From Thiobacillus sp. (GTDB lineage: Bacteria; Pseudomonadota; Gammaproteobacteria; Burkholderiales; Thiobacillaceae), in contig WGNC01000007.1 in assembly GCA_016124745.1 (NCBI GenBank), positions 62,001-126,000 of the forward strand: a DNA stretch of 64,000 bases. The letters are read 5' to 3'. Every line of letters starts with the position of its first letter. Within the stretch, counting starts at the first letter, position 1. Under the pieces are notes generated by a model that saw only the letters and a program-made list of their open reading frames with translations, did no database searches and was not told the origin of the DNA. This document shows, one piece after another, positions 34,946 through 43,134 of this stretch. The position numbers and the translations under genes were made by a program.

Positions 34946-36274
34946 ATGAGCACACGCGAAGGCAATCTCGAAGCCCCCACCCGTCACCCGCTTGACTGGA
35001 AAAACCCGGATTTCTACAACGAGGACAAGCTCAACCACGAGCTGGAGCGCGTTTTCGACGCCTGCCACGGCTGTCGCCGCTGCGTGTCGCTATGCACCGC
35101 GTTTCCGACCTTGTTCGATCTGGTGGACGAGTCCTCGACGATGGAAGTCGATGGCGTCGCGAAGTCGGACTACATGAAGGTGGTGGACGAGTGCTACCTG
35201 TGCGATCTCTGCTACATGACCAAATGCCCCTATGTGCCGCCGCATCCGTGGAACATCGATTTTCCGCACCTGATGCTGCGCGCCAAGGCTGTCAAATTCA
35301 AGAAGGGCGGCGCGACGTTCCGCGACAAGCTGCTGTCGTCGACCGATGCGATGGGCAAGCTCGCATCGATTCCGGTGGTGGTGCAGGCCGTGAACGCGAG
35401 CCTGAAGAGCAAGCCGGTGCGCAAACTGGTCGGCAATGTGCTGCGGATCCATCCGGACTGCGAGTTGCCCGATTACGACAGCGCGAAATTCCGCGCGACC
35501 GCGAGGCCGCGCAGCGACTTCGCGGTCACGGCCGGCGAGCGCACGCCGGGCAAGGTGGCGATCTATTCGACCTGCTACGTCAACTACAACGAGCCCGGCA
35601 TCGGCCACGACCTGCTGAAGCTGCTGGCGCACAACGAAATCCCCGCCGTGCTGGTGGAGAAGGAAGCCTGCTGCGGCATGCCCAAGCTCGAGCTGGGCGA
35701 CCTCGATGCGGTGGAAAGACTCAAGGAAGTGAACATTCCGTATCTGGCGAAGCTGGCGCGCGAAGGCTATGCCATCCTCACCGCGGTGCCGTCATGCACG
35801 CTGATGTACAAGCAGGAACTGCCGCTGATGTTCCCGCACGATGCCGAGGTGCAGGCCGTCAAGGAGGCGATGTGGGACCCGTTCGAATACCTGATGGCGC
35901 GCAACGCCGACGGCCTGCTGAAGACCGACTTCAAGTCGGCACTCGGCAAGGTCGCCTACCACGTGCCGTGCCACCAGCGCGTGCAGAACATCGGCAACAA
36001 GACGCGCGATGCTCTGCAGCTGGCCGGCGCCACGGTGACGATGGTCGAGCGCTGCTCCGGCCATGACGGTACCTGGGGCGTGAAGAGCGAATACTTCGAC
36101 AAGTCGATGAAGATCGGCAAGCCGGTGTTCCGCCAGATGGCCGAACCGCAGCCCGATTACGTGAGTTCCGACTGCGCGATGGCCGCGCGCCGCATTCTGC
36201 AGGGCATGGGAGATTCCACCGCGCAGAAGCAGCACCCGATCACGCTGCTGCGCATCGCCTACGGTCTCAAGTAA
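34946..36274 (+). CDS. FeS-binding protein with two CCG domains (heterodisulfide reductase/GlpC-like)
   Basis: A 442-residue electron-transfer protein. Two [4Fe-4S] motifs lie near the N-terminus: ACHGCRRCVSLC (about 39-50) and CYLCDLCYMTKCP (about 90-102). Two cysteine-rich CCG domains follow, YSTCYVNYNEPG with EKEACCGMPKLELGD, and YHVPCHQRVQNIG with VERCSGHDGTWG. The family is seen next to rubrerythrin and DUF3501 genes in many bacteria and is thought to deliver electrons to rubrerythrin. The ATG has CTGGAG five bases before it. DUF3501 follows after 23 bases. Confidence 0.93.
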   Translation: MSTREGNLEAPTRHPLDWKNPDFYNEDKLNHELERVFDACHGCRRCVSLCTAFPTLFDLVDESSTMEVDGVAKSDYMKVVDECYLCDLCYMTKCPYVPPHPWNIDFPHLMLRAKAVKFKKGGATFRDKLLSSTDAMGKLASIPVVVQAVNASLKSKPVRKLVGNVLRIHPDCELPDYDSAKFRATARPRSDFAVTAGERTPGKVAIYSTCYVNYNEPGIGHDLLKLLAHNEIPAVLVEKEACCGMPKLELGDLDAVERLKEVNIPYLAKLAREGYAILTAVPSCTLMYKQELPLMFPHDAEVQAVKEAMWDPFEYLMARNADGLLKTDFKSALGKVAYHVPCHQRVQNIGNKTRDALQLAGATVTMVERCSGHDGTWGVKSEYFDKSMKIGKPVFRQMAEPQPDYVSSDCAMAARRILQGMGDSTAQKQHPITLLRIAYGLK

Positions 36275-36297
36275 TCGAAATCAGCAAGGAGAACACC

Positions 36298-36882
36298 ATG
36301 CCGCATATTACCCGTGACAGTCTGATGACCCTGGAAGGCTATGCCAAGGTGCGCACCGCGCTGCGTGCCGAAATCATGGCGCACAAGAAGAACCGCATGG
36401 TCGAACTGGGCGACCATGTCACGCTGATTTTCGAGGACGAGAAGACCATGCGTTACCAGATCCAGGAAATGCTGCGCGCCGAGCGCACGTTCGAGGAATC
36501 CGGCATCCAGGACGAGCTCGACGCCTACAACCCGCTGGTGCCCGACGGAACCAACTGGAAGGCCACCATGATGATCCAGTATTCCGACCCCGATGCGCGC
36601 AAGGTGGCACTGGAAAAACTCAAGGGTATCGAGAACAGGGTGTGGGTGCAGGTGGCAGACCAGCCCAGGGTCCTTGCCATCGCCGACGAGGACATGGAGC
36701 GCGAGAACGCCGAAAAAACCTCGGCCGTGCATTTCCTGCGCTTCGAACTCGACGCCACCTCGATCGCCGCCGCCAAGGCCGGCAGCCAGATTCGCATGGG
36801 GATCGATCTCGATGCCTACCGGGTCGATTCCATGACCCTGGCTGAAAACACCCGCGCTGCGCTGGTGGTGGATTTGGCCTAA
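36298..36882 (+). CDS. DUF3501 family protein
   Basis: A 194-residue cytosolic protein. MTLEGYAKVRTALRAEIMAH, VTLIFEDEKTMRYQIQEMLR and ELDAYNPLVPDGTNWKATMM match DUF3501, a family of unknown function that almost always sits next to a rubrerythrin and a CCG-domain FeS protein, as here. AAGGAG lies before the start. The operon seems to end here, in front of a nested palindrome. Confidence 0.92.
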   Translation: MPHITRDSLMTLEGYAKVRTALRAEIMAHKKNRMVELGDHVTLIFEDEKTMRYQIQEMLRAERTFEESGIQDELDAYNPLVPDGTNWKATMMIQYSDPDARKVALEKLKGIENRVWVQVADQPRVLAIADEDMERENAEKTSAVHFLRFELDATSIAAAKAGSQIRMGIDLDAYRVDSMTLAENTRAALVVDLA

Positions 36883-36890
36883 AGTGAGTT

Positions 36891-37063
36891 CGGGCGGCAT
36901 TATTGATCCGGCACGAGTTAAACATGAGTACCGTTCGCCCTGAGCCTGTCGAAGCCTGTCCTGAGCCCGCCGAATGGGGGCTGTGCTTCGACAGGGTCAG
37001 CACGAACGAACTCACGCATATATCTGGCCGGATCAATAACTAACCATGACATCATGCCGCCCG
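36891..37063. repeat. Nested palindrome with a REP-like core
   Basis: An outer pair CGGGCGGCAT (36891-36900) and ATGCCGCCCG (37054-37063) and an inner pair TATTGATCCGGC (36901-36912) and GCCGGATCAATA (37027-37038) are perfect inverted repeats. Between them lies a REP-like unit with CCGTTCGCCCTGAGCCTGTC and, inverted, CTTCGACAGGGTCAGCACGA. The whole block could fold into one long hairpin between DUF3501 and cfa. Confidence 0.88.
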
Positions 37064-37079
37064 GATGAGGGGGGCGTAA

Positions 37080-38291
37080 GTGCTCAATAAACTGCTGGTG
37101 GAACAGGTAAGGCAGCGCCTGGAAGCTTCCGGTCTGCCGCTCGTCGTTGAATTGTGGAATGGTCAACAGGTCGGGTCGGACGCCTTCGCCTCCGTGCGGG
37201 TGCGGCTGCACCAGTTGTCGAGTCTCAGGGCCATGGCGGACCCCAGCCTGGGCGCGCTGGCGCGAGCCTATGTGGAAGGGTCGCTCGACCTGGAGGGTGA
37301 TATCCGCGACATCCTCGCGCTGGGCGATCGCTTATGCAATGCGGGTGACTGCACCCCGAAAACCGGGTCGGATGGCTGGAAATGGTGGCGACACACGCGC
37401 ACCCGCGACCGCAGGAACATCCAGTATCACTACGACGTTTCGAACGATTTCTACGGCCTGTGGCTGGATGGTCGCCGGGTCTATTCCTGCGCCTATTTCA
37501 GGACGCCGGACATGAGCCTGGACGCCGCCCAGGAAGCGAAGCTCGATCACATTTGCCGCAAACTCGTGCTGCAACCGGATGAGCGCTTTCTCGACATCGG
37601 CTGCGGCTGGGGCGGCCTGCTCCTGCATGCGGCTGAGCGCTATGGTGTGCACGCCACCGGCATCACGCTGTCGGAAGACCAGCATGCCTGGGTCAGGCGG
37701 CAAATCGAGACGCGGGGTCTGGAGGGCCGGGTCGAAGTCCGCCGGATGGATTACCGCGATGTGCCGGAACGGGAAGGCTACGACAAGATCGCCAGCGTAG
37801 GCATGTTCGAACATGTCGGGCGCGGCAATCTGGGGGCCTATTTCGACACGATCGCCTCGTTGCTGAAGCCTGGCGGTCTCGTGCTCAATCATGGCATCAC
37901 CACGGCCGAGCCCGAGGCCAGCGGCCTCGGCAGCGGCATCGCCGAGTTCATCGAGGATTATGTGTTCCCCGGAGGCGAACTGGTGCACGCGTCCGACGTG
38001 CTGCGTGCCGCAGCAAAGAGCGGTCTCGAATGCCTGGACGCCGAAAATCTGCGTCGCCATTACGGAACAACCCTGTGGCACTGGGTCACCCGTCTGGAAC
38101 AGCATGCAGACGAGGCGCAGCGCCTGATCGGCGAACAGAAATACCGCATCTGGCGGATCTACATGGCGGGTTCCGCCTATGCCTTCGATCATGGCTGGAT
38201 GGAACTGTGGCAGGTGCTGGCAGGCAAGGGCATCGACGGCAGCCAGCCGAACTATCCGTTCCGTCGGGATTACATCTATCGTGATGCGTGA
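37080..38291 (+). CDS. cfa: Cyclopropane-fatty-acyl-phospholipid synthase
   Basis: A 403-residue enzyme that adds a methylene group from SAM to membrane phospholipid double bonds. The SAM motif is FLDIGCGWGGLLLHAAERYG, and HYDVSNDFYGLWLDGRRVYS, GITLSEDQHAWVRRQI, SVGMFEHVGRGNLGAYF and FIEDYVFPGGELV are typical of the family. The start is a GTG at 37080, 17 bases after the nested palindrome. Cyclopropane lipids are a stationary-phase and acid response. The 234 bases after it hold no gene. Confidence 0.95.
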   Translation: MLNKLLVEQVRQRLEASGLPLVVELWNGQQVGSDAFASVRVRLHQLSSLRAMADPSLGALARAYVEGSLDLEGDIRDILALGDRLCNAGDCTPKTGSDGWKWWRHTRTRDRRNIQYHYDVSNDFYGLWLDGRRVYSCAYFRTPDMSLDAAQEAKLDHICRKLVLQPDERFLDIGCGWGGLLLHAAERYGVHATGITLSEDQHAWVRRQIETRGLEGRVEVRRMDYRDVPEREGYDKIASVGMFEHVGRGNLGAYFDTIASLLKPGGLVLNHGITTAEPEASGLGSGIAEFIEDYVFPGGELVHASDVLRAAAKSGLECLDAENLRRHYGTTLWHWVTRLEQHADEAQRLIGEQKYRIWRIYMAGSAYAFDHGWMELWQVLAGKGIDGSQPNYPFRRDYIYRDA

Positions 38292-38525
38292 ATTCGGTTG
38301 CGGGTCAAAGACAGGGCTCCCGCCTTGGGCCACGTTTTCCGGTGGGCGGGCACTTCCATTTGGCGCGTGATGTTGATGGTTCGACGTTCGGCCATATCGA
38401 GAGCGTTCGGGGAGAGGAGACGCAAGCCCGAAATTCAGCAAAGCCCCGAAAAATCATTCGCCGCTGGTTTTGGAATGATAATTGCCGTTATTGAACTATC
38501 TCCCTACATCGACTGAACCTTCGAT

Positions 38526-39947
38526 ATGACGACTATCCATCCCGTAATCCTTTCCGGCGGCACCGGCACTCGCCTGTGGCCGTTGTCGCGCGCGGCGCTG
38601 CCCAAGCAGTTGTTGCCACTCGCCAGCGACAAGAGTCTGTTGCAGGACACTGTCAGCCGATTGACAGACATGCCGGAAATGGCAGCACCGCTGATGGTCT
38701 GCAATGTCGAACACCGCTTCATGATTGCCGAGCAGATGCGCCAGATCGGCTCGATTCCGCACGCCATCGTGCTCGAACCGGTGGGGCGCAACACGGCCCC
38801 GGCAATTGCCGTCGCCGCCCTGATGCTGTCGCGCGACGACCCCGACGCCCTGATGCTGGTGCTGCCCGCGGACCATCTGATCGACGATGTCGCAGCTTTT
38901 CATGCGGCGATTCGGACTGCCGCTGATGCAGCAAATGGCGGCCATCTCGCCACGTTCGGCATCGTGGCGGCCAAGCCGGAGACCGGGTATGGCTACATTC
39001 GCAAAGGATCGCCGCTGCCGGATGCCGCGGGCGCATTCCAGGTCGCGGCGTTCGTCGAAAAGCCCGATCTGGCGACCGCGCAGCAGTACGTGGCGTCCGG
39101 CGACTATTTCTGGAACAGCGGCATGTTCCTGTTCCGCGCCGCTGACTTTCTGGATGAACTTCAGACACTGCGTCCCGACATCCTCGATGCCAGCCGAGCC
39201 GCGCTCGATGCCGCGACGCCGGACCTCGATTTCGTGCGCCTCGACCCTGCTGCGTTCGAGGCCTGTCCTTCGGAATCGGTCGACTATGCCGTGATGGAGC
39301 ATACGCGGCGGGCGGCGGTGGTGCCGGCCGACATGGCCTGGAACGACATCGGCGCCTGGTCGGCGTTGTGGGACGTGGCGGAGAAGGATTGTCAGGGCAA
39401 TGCCATCCGCGGCGATGTCATGCTGGAAAACGCCCGCAACAATTTTGTCCGGGCGGAGACGCGCATGGTGGCAATGCTCGGGGTCTCCGACCTGGTGGTG
39501 GTCGAAACTGCCGACGTGGTGCTGGTGGCGCAAAAGGACCAGGTGCAGGACGTCAAGAAACTGGTCGATCGCCTGAAGGCCGAAAGACGCTGCGAACACC
39601 TGATCCACAAGCAGGTTTTCCGTCCCTGGGGCTGGTACGAGGGCATCGACGCGGGGGACCGTTTCCAGGTCAAACGCATCATGGTCAAACCCGGCGAAAA
39701 ACTCAGCCTGCAAAAGCACCATCACCGCGCCGAGCACTGGGTCGTCGTGTCCGGTACCGCCAGTGTCACTTGCGGGGATGCGGTCATGCTGCTGACCGAA
39801 AACCAGTCGACCTACATCCCGCTGGGTACCGTCCACCGGCTGGAGAATCCGGGCAAGGTCGACCTGCACATTATTGAGGTGCAGTCGGGTTCCTATCTGG
39901 GCGAGGACGATATCGTGCGCTTCGAGGATGTCTACAAGCGGAACTGA
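38526..39947 (+). CDS. manC: Mannose-1-phosphate guanylyltransferase / mannose-6-phosphate isomerase
   Basis: A 473-residue bifunctional enzyme that makes GDP-mannose for polysaccharides. The nucleotidyltransferase part holds VILSGGTGTRLWPLSRAALP, VLPADHLIDDVAAFHAAIR and FVEKPDLATAQQYVASGDYF; the C-terminal cupin isomerase part holds RPWGWYEGIDAGDRFQVKRI and LQKHHHRAEHWVVVSGTA. It stands alone, without a polysaccharide cluster. AlgA/CpsB is an equivalent name. Confidence 0.95.
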   Translation: MTTIHPVILSGGTGTRLWPLSRAALPKQLLPLASDKSLLQDTVSRLTDMPEMAAPLMVCNVEHRFMIAEQMRQIGSIPHAIVLEPVGRNTAPAIAVAALMLSRDDPDALMLVLPADHLIDDVAAFHAAIRTAADAANGGHLATFGIVAAKPETGYGYIRKGSPLPDAAGAFQVAAFVEKPDLATAQQYVASGDYFWNSGMFLFRAADFLDELQTLRPDILDASRAALDAATPDLDFVRLDPAAFEACPSESVDYAVMEHTRRAAVVPADMAWNDIGAWSALWDVAEKDCQGNAIRGDVMLENARNNFVRAETRMVAMLGVSDLVVVETADVVLVAQKDQVQDVKKLVDRLKAERRCEHLIHKQVFRPWGWYEGIDAGDRFQVKRIMVKPGEKLSLQKHHHRAEHWVVVSGTASVTCGDAVMLLTENQSTYIPLGTVHRLENPGKVDLHIIEVQSGSYLGEDDIVRFEDVYKRN

Positions 39948-40086
39948 CGCCCCATTCTGCGCGGACCAGTGGAATGGACGCCGCTGTGCCGGGCAGATGC
40001 GCGGCGGGTCGACCCCACCGCGCATCCGGAAACTGTCCGCGACAACTTGGGGGCATGCCGGCAGCCTGTGTTCTCGTCCGGCCGGG

Positions 40087-40114
40087 CTTGAAAACGGGCT
40101 TATCGGCCCGATAC
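40087..40114 (+). promoter_or_regulatory. Sigma-32 type promoter of lon
   Basis: CTTGAAA (40087-40093) is followed after 13 bases by CCCGATAC (40107-40114), an approximate match to the RpoH -10, 40 bases upstream of the lon start codon. Known heat-shock control of lon supports the call. Confidence 0.65.
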
Positions 40115-40154
40115 TTCATTATCCGGATTGACCGGATAGATTGAAGAACCCGAC

Positions 40155-42536
40155 ATGCCCAACGAACCCTCCCTGGAAGGCGAACTCCTGCCCGACAACC
40201 GCCAGTTGCCCGCCGCTCCGGTGTGGCCGGACGAACTGTATCTGCTGCCGCTGACCGAGAAGCCGTTTTTCCCGGCGCAAACCCTGCCGCTGCTGATGAA
40301 CGAGGCGCCCTGGCTGTCGACGGTCGAAGCGATTGGCGAAACCGCGCATCACATGGTGGGACTGGTCGTGGTCAGGCCCGACAATACCGACGATGTGAAT
40401 CGGGCCGATTTTCACAGCGTCGGCACAGCCGTGCGCATCCATCACCCGGTGCGCACCGACGGCAAGATGCAGTTCATTGCCGAGGGCGTGCGGCGCTTCC
40501 GCATTGTCGAATGGCTGTCGGAAACCCCGCCGTACAAGGTCAGGGTCGACTACCCGGGCGAGACCGGCAAACCGGAATCCGAGGAAATCCGCGCCTATTC
40601 CATCGCCATCATCAACACCATCAAGGAGCTGTTGCCGCTCAATCCCCTGTACTCGGAGGAGCTCAAGTTCTTCCTCAACCGCTTCGGCCCGAACGAGCCG
40701 TCGCAGTTGACCGACTTTGCCGCCAGCCTCACCACTGCATCCAAGCAGGCCTTGCAGGAGGTGCTGGAAGCCTTCGGTCTGAAGAAGCGCATGGAAAAGG
40801 TGCTCGTGCTGCTGAAAAAGGAGCTCGACGTGGCGCGGCTGCAATCGGACATCCGCGAAAAGGTCGACGAGAAGATGAGCGAGCAGCAGCGCGAATTCTT
40901 CCTGCGCCAGCAGTTGAAGGCGATCCAGAAGGAACTCGGGCTGGCCAAGGACGACAAGACCGCCGAACTCGACACCTTTGCCGAACGTCTCGCCGGACTG
41001 ACGCTGCCCGAGCAGGCCAAAAAGCGTATCGACGAGGAGATGCACAAGCTGTCCCTGCTGGAAACCGGCTCGCCAGAATACACGGTCACCCGCAATTACC
41101 TGGACTGGCTGACCGTTCTGCCCTGGGGCGTGTACACGCAGGACAAGGTCGACCTCGAGCGCGCGCGCCGCATTCTCGACCGCGACCACGACGGGCTGGA
41201 CGACGTGAAGGACCGCATCATCGAATTCCTCGCTGTCGGCGCCATGAAAGGCGAAATGGCGGGCTCGATCCTGCTGCTGATCGGGCCGCCCGGCGTTGGC
41301 AAGACCTCCATCGGCAAATCGGTCGCCGAAGCGCTGGGGCGCAAGTTCTACCGTTTTTCTGTCGGCGGCATGCGCGACGAAGCCGAGATCAAGGGCCACC
41401 GCCGCACCTACATCGGCGCCATGCCGGGCAAGTTCGTGCAGGCGCTGAAGGAAGTCGAATCGGCCAACCCCGTCATCATGCTCGACGAAGTCGACAAGAT
41501 CGGCGCCAGCTACCAGGGCGACCCGGCCTCGGCGCTGCTGGAAGTGCTCGACCCCGAGCAGAACGTCGATTTCCTCGATCATTATCTCGACGTGCGCTTC
41601 GATTTGTCGAAGGCGCTGTTCATCTGCACCGCCAACGATTATTCGATCCCGTCGGCGCTCTTGGACCGCATGGAAGTCATCCGCCTGTCGGGCTACATTA
41701 CCGAAGAGAAAATCGCCATCGCCAAGCACCACCTGTGGCCGCGCGTGCTCGCCAAGTCCGGGCTGAGGAAGAACCAGCTCGCCATCAGCGAAGGCGCACT
41801 GCGCCACGTCATTGAGGGCTACGCCCGCGAAGCCGGCGTGCGCAACCTGGAAAAACAGCTGGGCCGCGTCGCGCGCAAGGCCGTGGTGAAGATCCTCGGC
41901 GGCGCCGCCACACCGATCAGGATCGGCGTCAAGGAAGTCGAGGCCTACCTGGACAAGCCGGTGTTCAACCGTGAAAAGCCAATGAGCGGCGTGGGCGTGG
42001 TCACCGGCCTGGCGTGGACGGCGATGGGCGGTGCCACGCTGCCGGTCGAAGCGAGCCGCGTCCACACTCTAAACCGCGGCTTCAAGCTCACCGGCAAGCT
42101 GGGCGAGGTGATGAAGGAATCGGCCGAAATCGCTTACAGCTATGTCTCCTCGCACCTGAAAGCCTATGGTGCGGACACCACCTTCTTCGACAAGGGCTTC
42201 GTCCATCTGCATGTGCCCGAAGGCGCTACTCCCAAGGATGGCCCCAGCGCGGGTGTCACCATGGCAACCGCGCTGTTGTCGCTGGCGAAAAGCCGGAAAG
42301 TTCCGCGCCCGCTGGCGATGACGGGCGAACTGACCCTGACCGGCCAGGTGCTGCCGGTGGGCGGCATTCGCGAGAAAGTCATCGCCGCGCGCCGCATCGG
42401 CATCAGCGAACTGATCCTGCCTGACGCCAACCGGCGCGATTTCGACAAACTGCCTGACCATATCCGCGCCGGCATGACGGTGCATTTCGCCAAGCGCTAT
42501 CAGGATGTGGCGGCGGTGGTGTTCGGTGCGGGTTGA
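40155..42536 (+). CDS. lon: ATP-dependent protease Lon
   Basis: A 793-residue cytosolic AAA+ protease that degrades misfolded and regulatory proteins. The N-terminal substrate-binding LAN domain begins LYLLPLTEKPFFPAQTLPLL. Walker A is GPPGVGKT (376-383), Walker B lies in VIMLDEVDKIG. The protease domain has the catalytic dyad Ser698 (DGPSAG) and Lys741 (GGIREK), both intact. It is slightly variant at the N-terminus (an extension of about 25 residues before the LAN domain). Heat-shock promoter upstream; no hupB after it, but an IS remnant. Confidence 0.97.
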   Translation: MPNEPSLEGELLPDNRQLPAAPVWPDELYLLPLTEKPFFPAQTLPLLMNEAPWLSTVEAIGETAHHMVGLVVVRPDNTDDVNRADFHSVGTAVRIHHPVRTDGKMQFIAEGVRRFRIVEWLSETPPYKVRVDYPGETGKPESEEIRAYSIAIINTIKELLPLNPLYSEELKFFLNRFGPNEPSQLTDFAASLTTASKQALQEVLEAFGLKKRMEKVLVLLKKELDVARLQSDIREKVDEKMSEQQREFFLRQQLKAIQKELGLAKDDKTAELDTFAERLAGLTLPEQAKKRIDEEMHKLSLLETGSPEYTVTRNYLDWLTVLPWGVYTQDKVDLERARRILDRDHDGLDDVKDRIIEFLAVGAMKGEMAGSILLLIGPPGVGKTSIGKSVAEALGRKFYRFSVGGMRDEAEIKGHRRTYIGAMPGKFVQALKEVESANPVIMLDEVDKIGASYQGDPASALLEVLDPEQNVDFLDHYLDVRFDLSKALFICTANDYSIPSALLDRMEVIRLSGYITEEKIAIAKHHLWPRVLAKSGLRKNQLAISEGALRHVIEGYAREAGVRNLEKQLGRVARKAVVKILGGAATPIRIGVKEVEAYLDKPVFNREKPMSGVGVVTGLAWTAMGGATLPVEASRVHTLNRGFKLTGKLGEVMKESAEIAYSYVSSHLKAYGADTTFFDKGFVHLHVPEGATPKDGPSAGVTMATALLSLAKSRKVPRPLAMTGELTLTGQVLPVGGIREKVIAARRIGISELILPDANRRDFDKLPDHIRAGMTVHFAKRYQDVAAVVFGAG

Positions 42537-43134
42537 TCGGGCGTGAACATCGGGAGAAGGGCGGGGATGCGTGCGCGCTCAGTCAGGAAAAATTCCAGAG
42601 AAGCGGAAGTTCAGATAGAGGGGGCGGCTGTCTCAAAGTCGGCGCGGCTGTGTGAAAACCGCCGCATATTTTCTACACCGATTCCAATTGTGTCGGTGGG
42701 AAGGGGACATGAAGCGATTCATCGAAGGCGAAGACCGGGCTTAGCTGGCGCAGCGCCAGCGGTTACCGGGCGCCGCTCTTACCACCCCTCGGTACTGCTC
42801 AAGCTTCACCTGTACGGGTATCTCGATCGCGTTCAGTCCAGCCGGCGGCTAGAGCGGGAGTTTCAGCGCAGCGTCGAGTTGATTTGGCTCACCGGCAAGC
42901 TCTCGCCCGACTTCAGGACCATTGCCGACTTCCGTCACGACAACGGTCAGGCGAAGAGCGAGATCGTGCGTGCCGCCGTTGCTAAGCTTGCTGAGCTAAG
43001 TGACGCCCGGCTACTTGCCGCGGTTCGCCGACTTGATGTCATCAAGACAGGGCGGCCGGCCAAGGGCTCAAATTAAGTTGCCAAGAAATGGTGGCAGATC
43101 AGACGCTGTCCCCGCGCCTGTCTGTCGCCGACGG
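42537..43134. other. Gene-free stretch with the IS remnant
   Basis: About 600 bases between lon and glgP. Apart from the transposase remnant at 42709-43075 and probable left-end sequence (GGCTGTGTGAAAACCGCC around 42640-42665) I see no gene or complete inverted repeat pair. Confidence 0.7.
42709..43075 (+). pseudogene. Decayed IS1182-family transposase fragment
   Basis: The ATG at 42709 (AAGGGGAC before it) reads MKRFIEGEDRA and then a stop, the normal N-terminus of IS1182-family transposases. About 40 codons are deleted, and a shifted frame continues with SYHPSVLLKLHLYGYLDRVQ, SSRRLEREFQRSVELIWLTG and SPDFRTIADFRHDNG, the conserved N-terminal block of the same family. The DDE catalytic half is missing and the tail is unrelated. 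The element cannot move by itself. Confidence 0.87.

Noticed and set aside
40119-42065. 648-codon open frame antisense to lon
   Set aside because: Same reason: lon is certain, and the antisense product is rich in His, Gln and Val without any domain.
42537-43134. Complete mobile element
   Set aside because: No paired terminal repeats and no catalytic half of the transposase.
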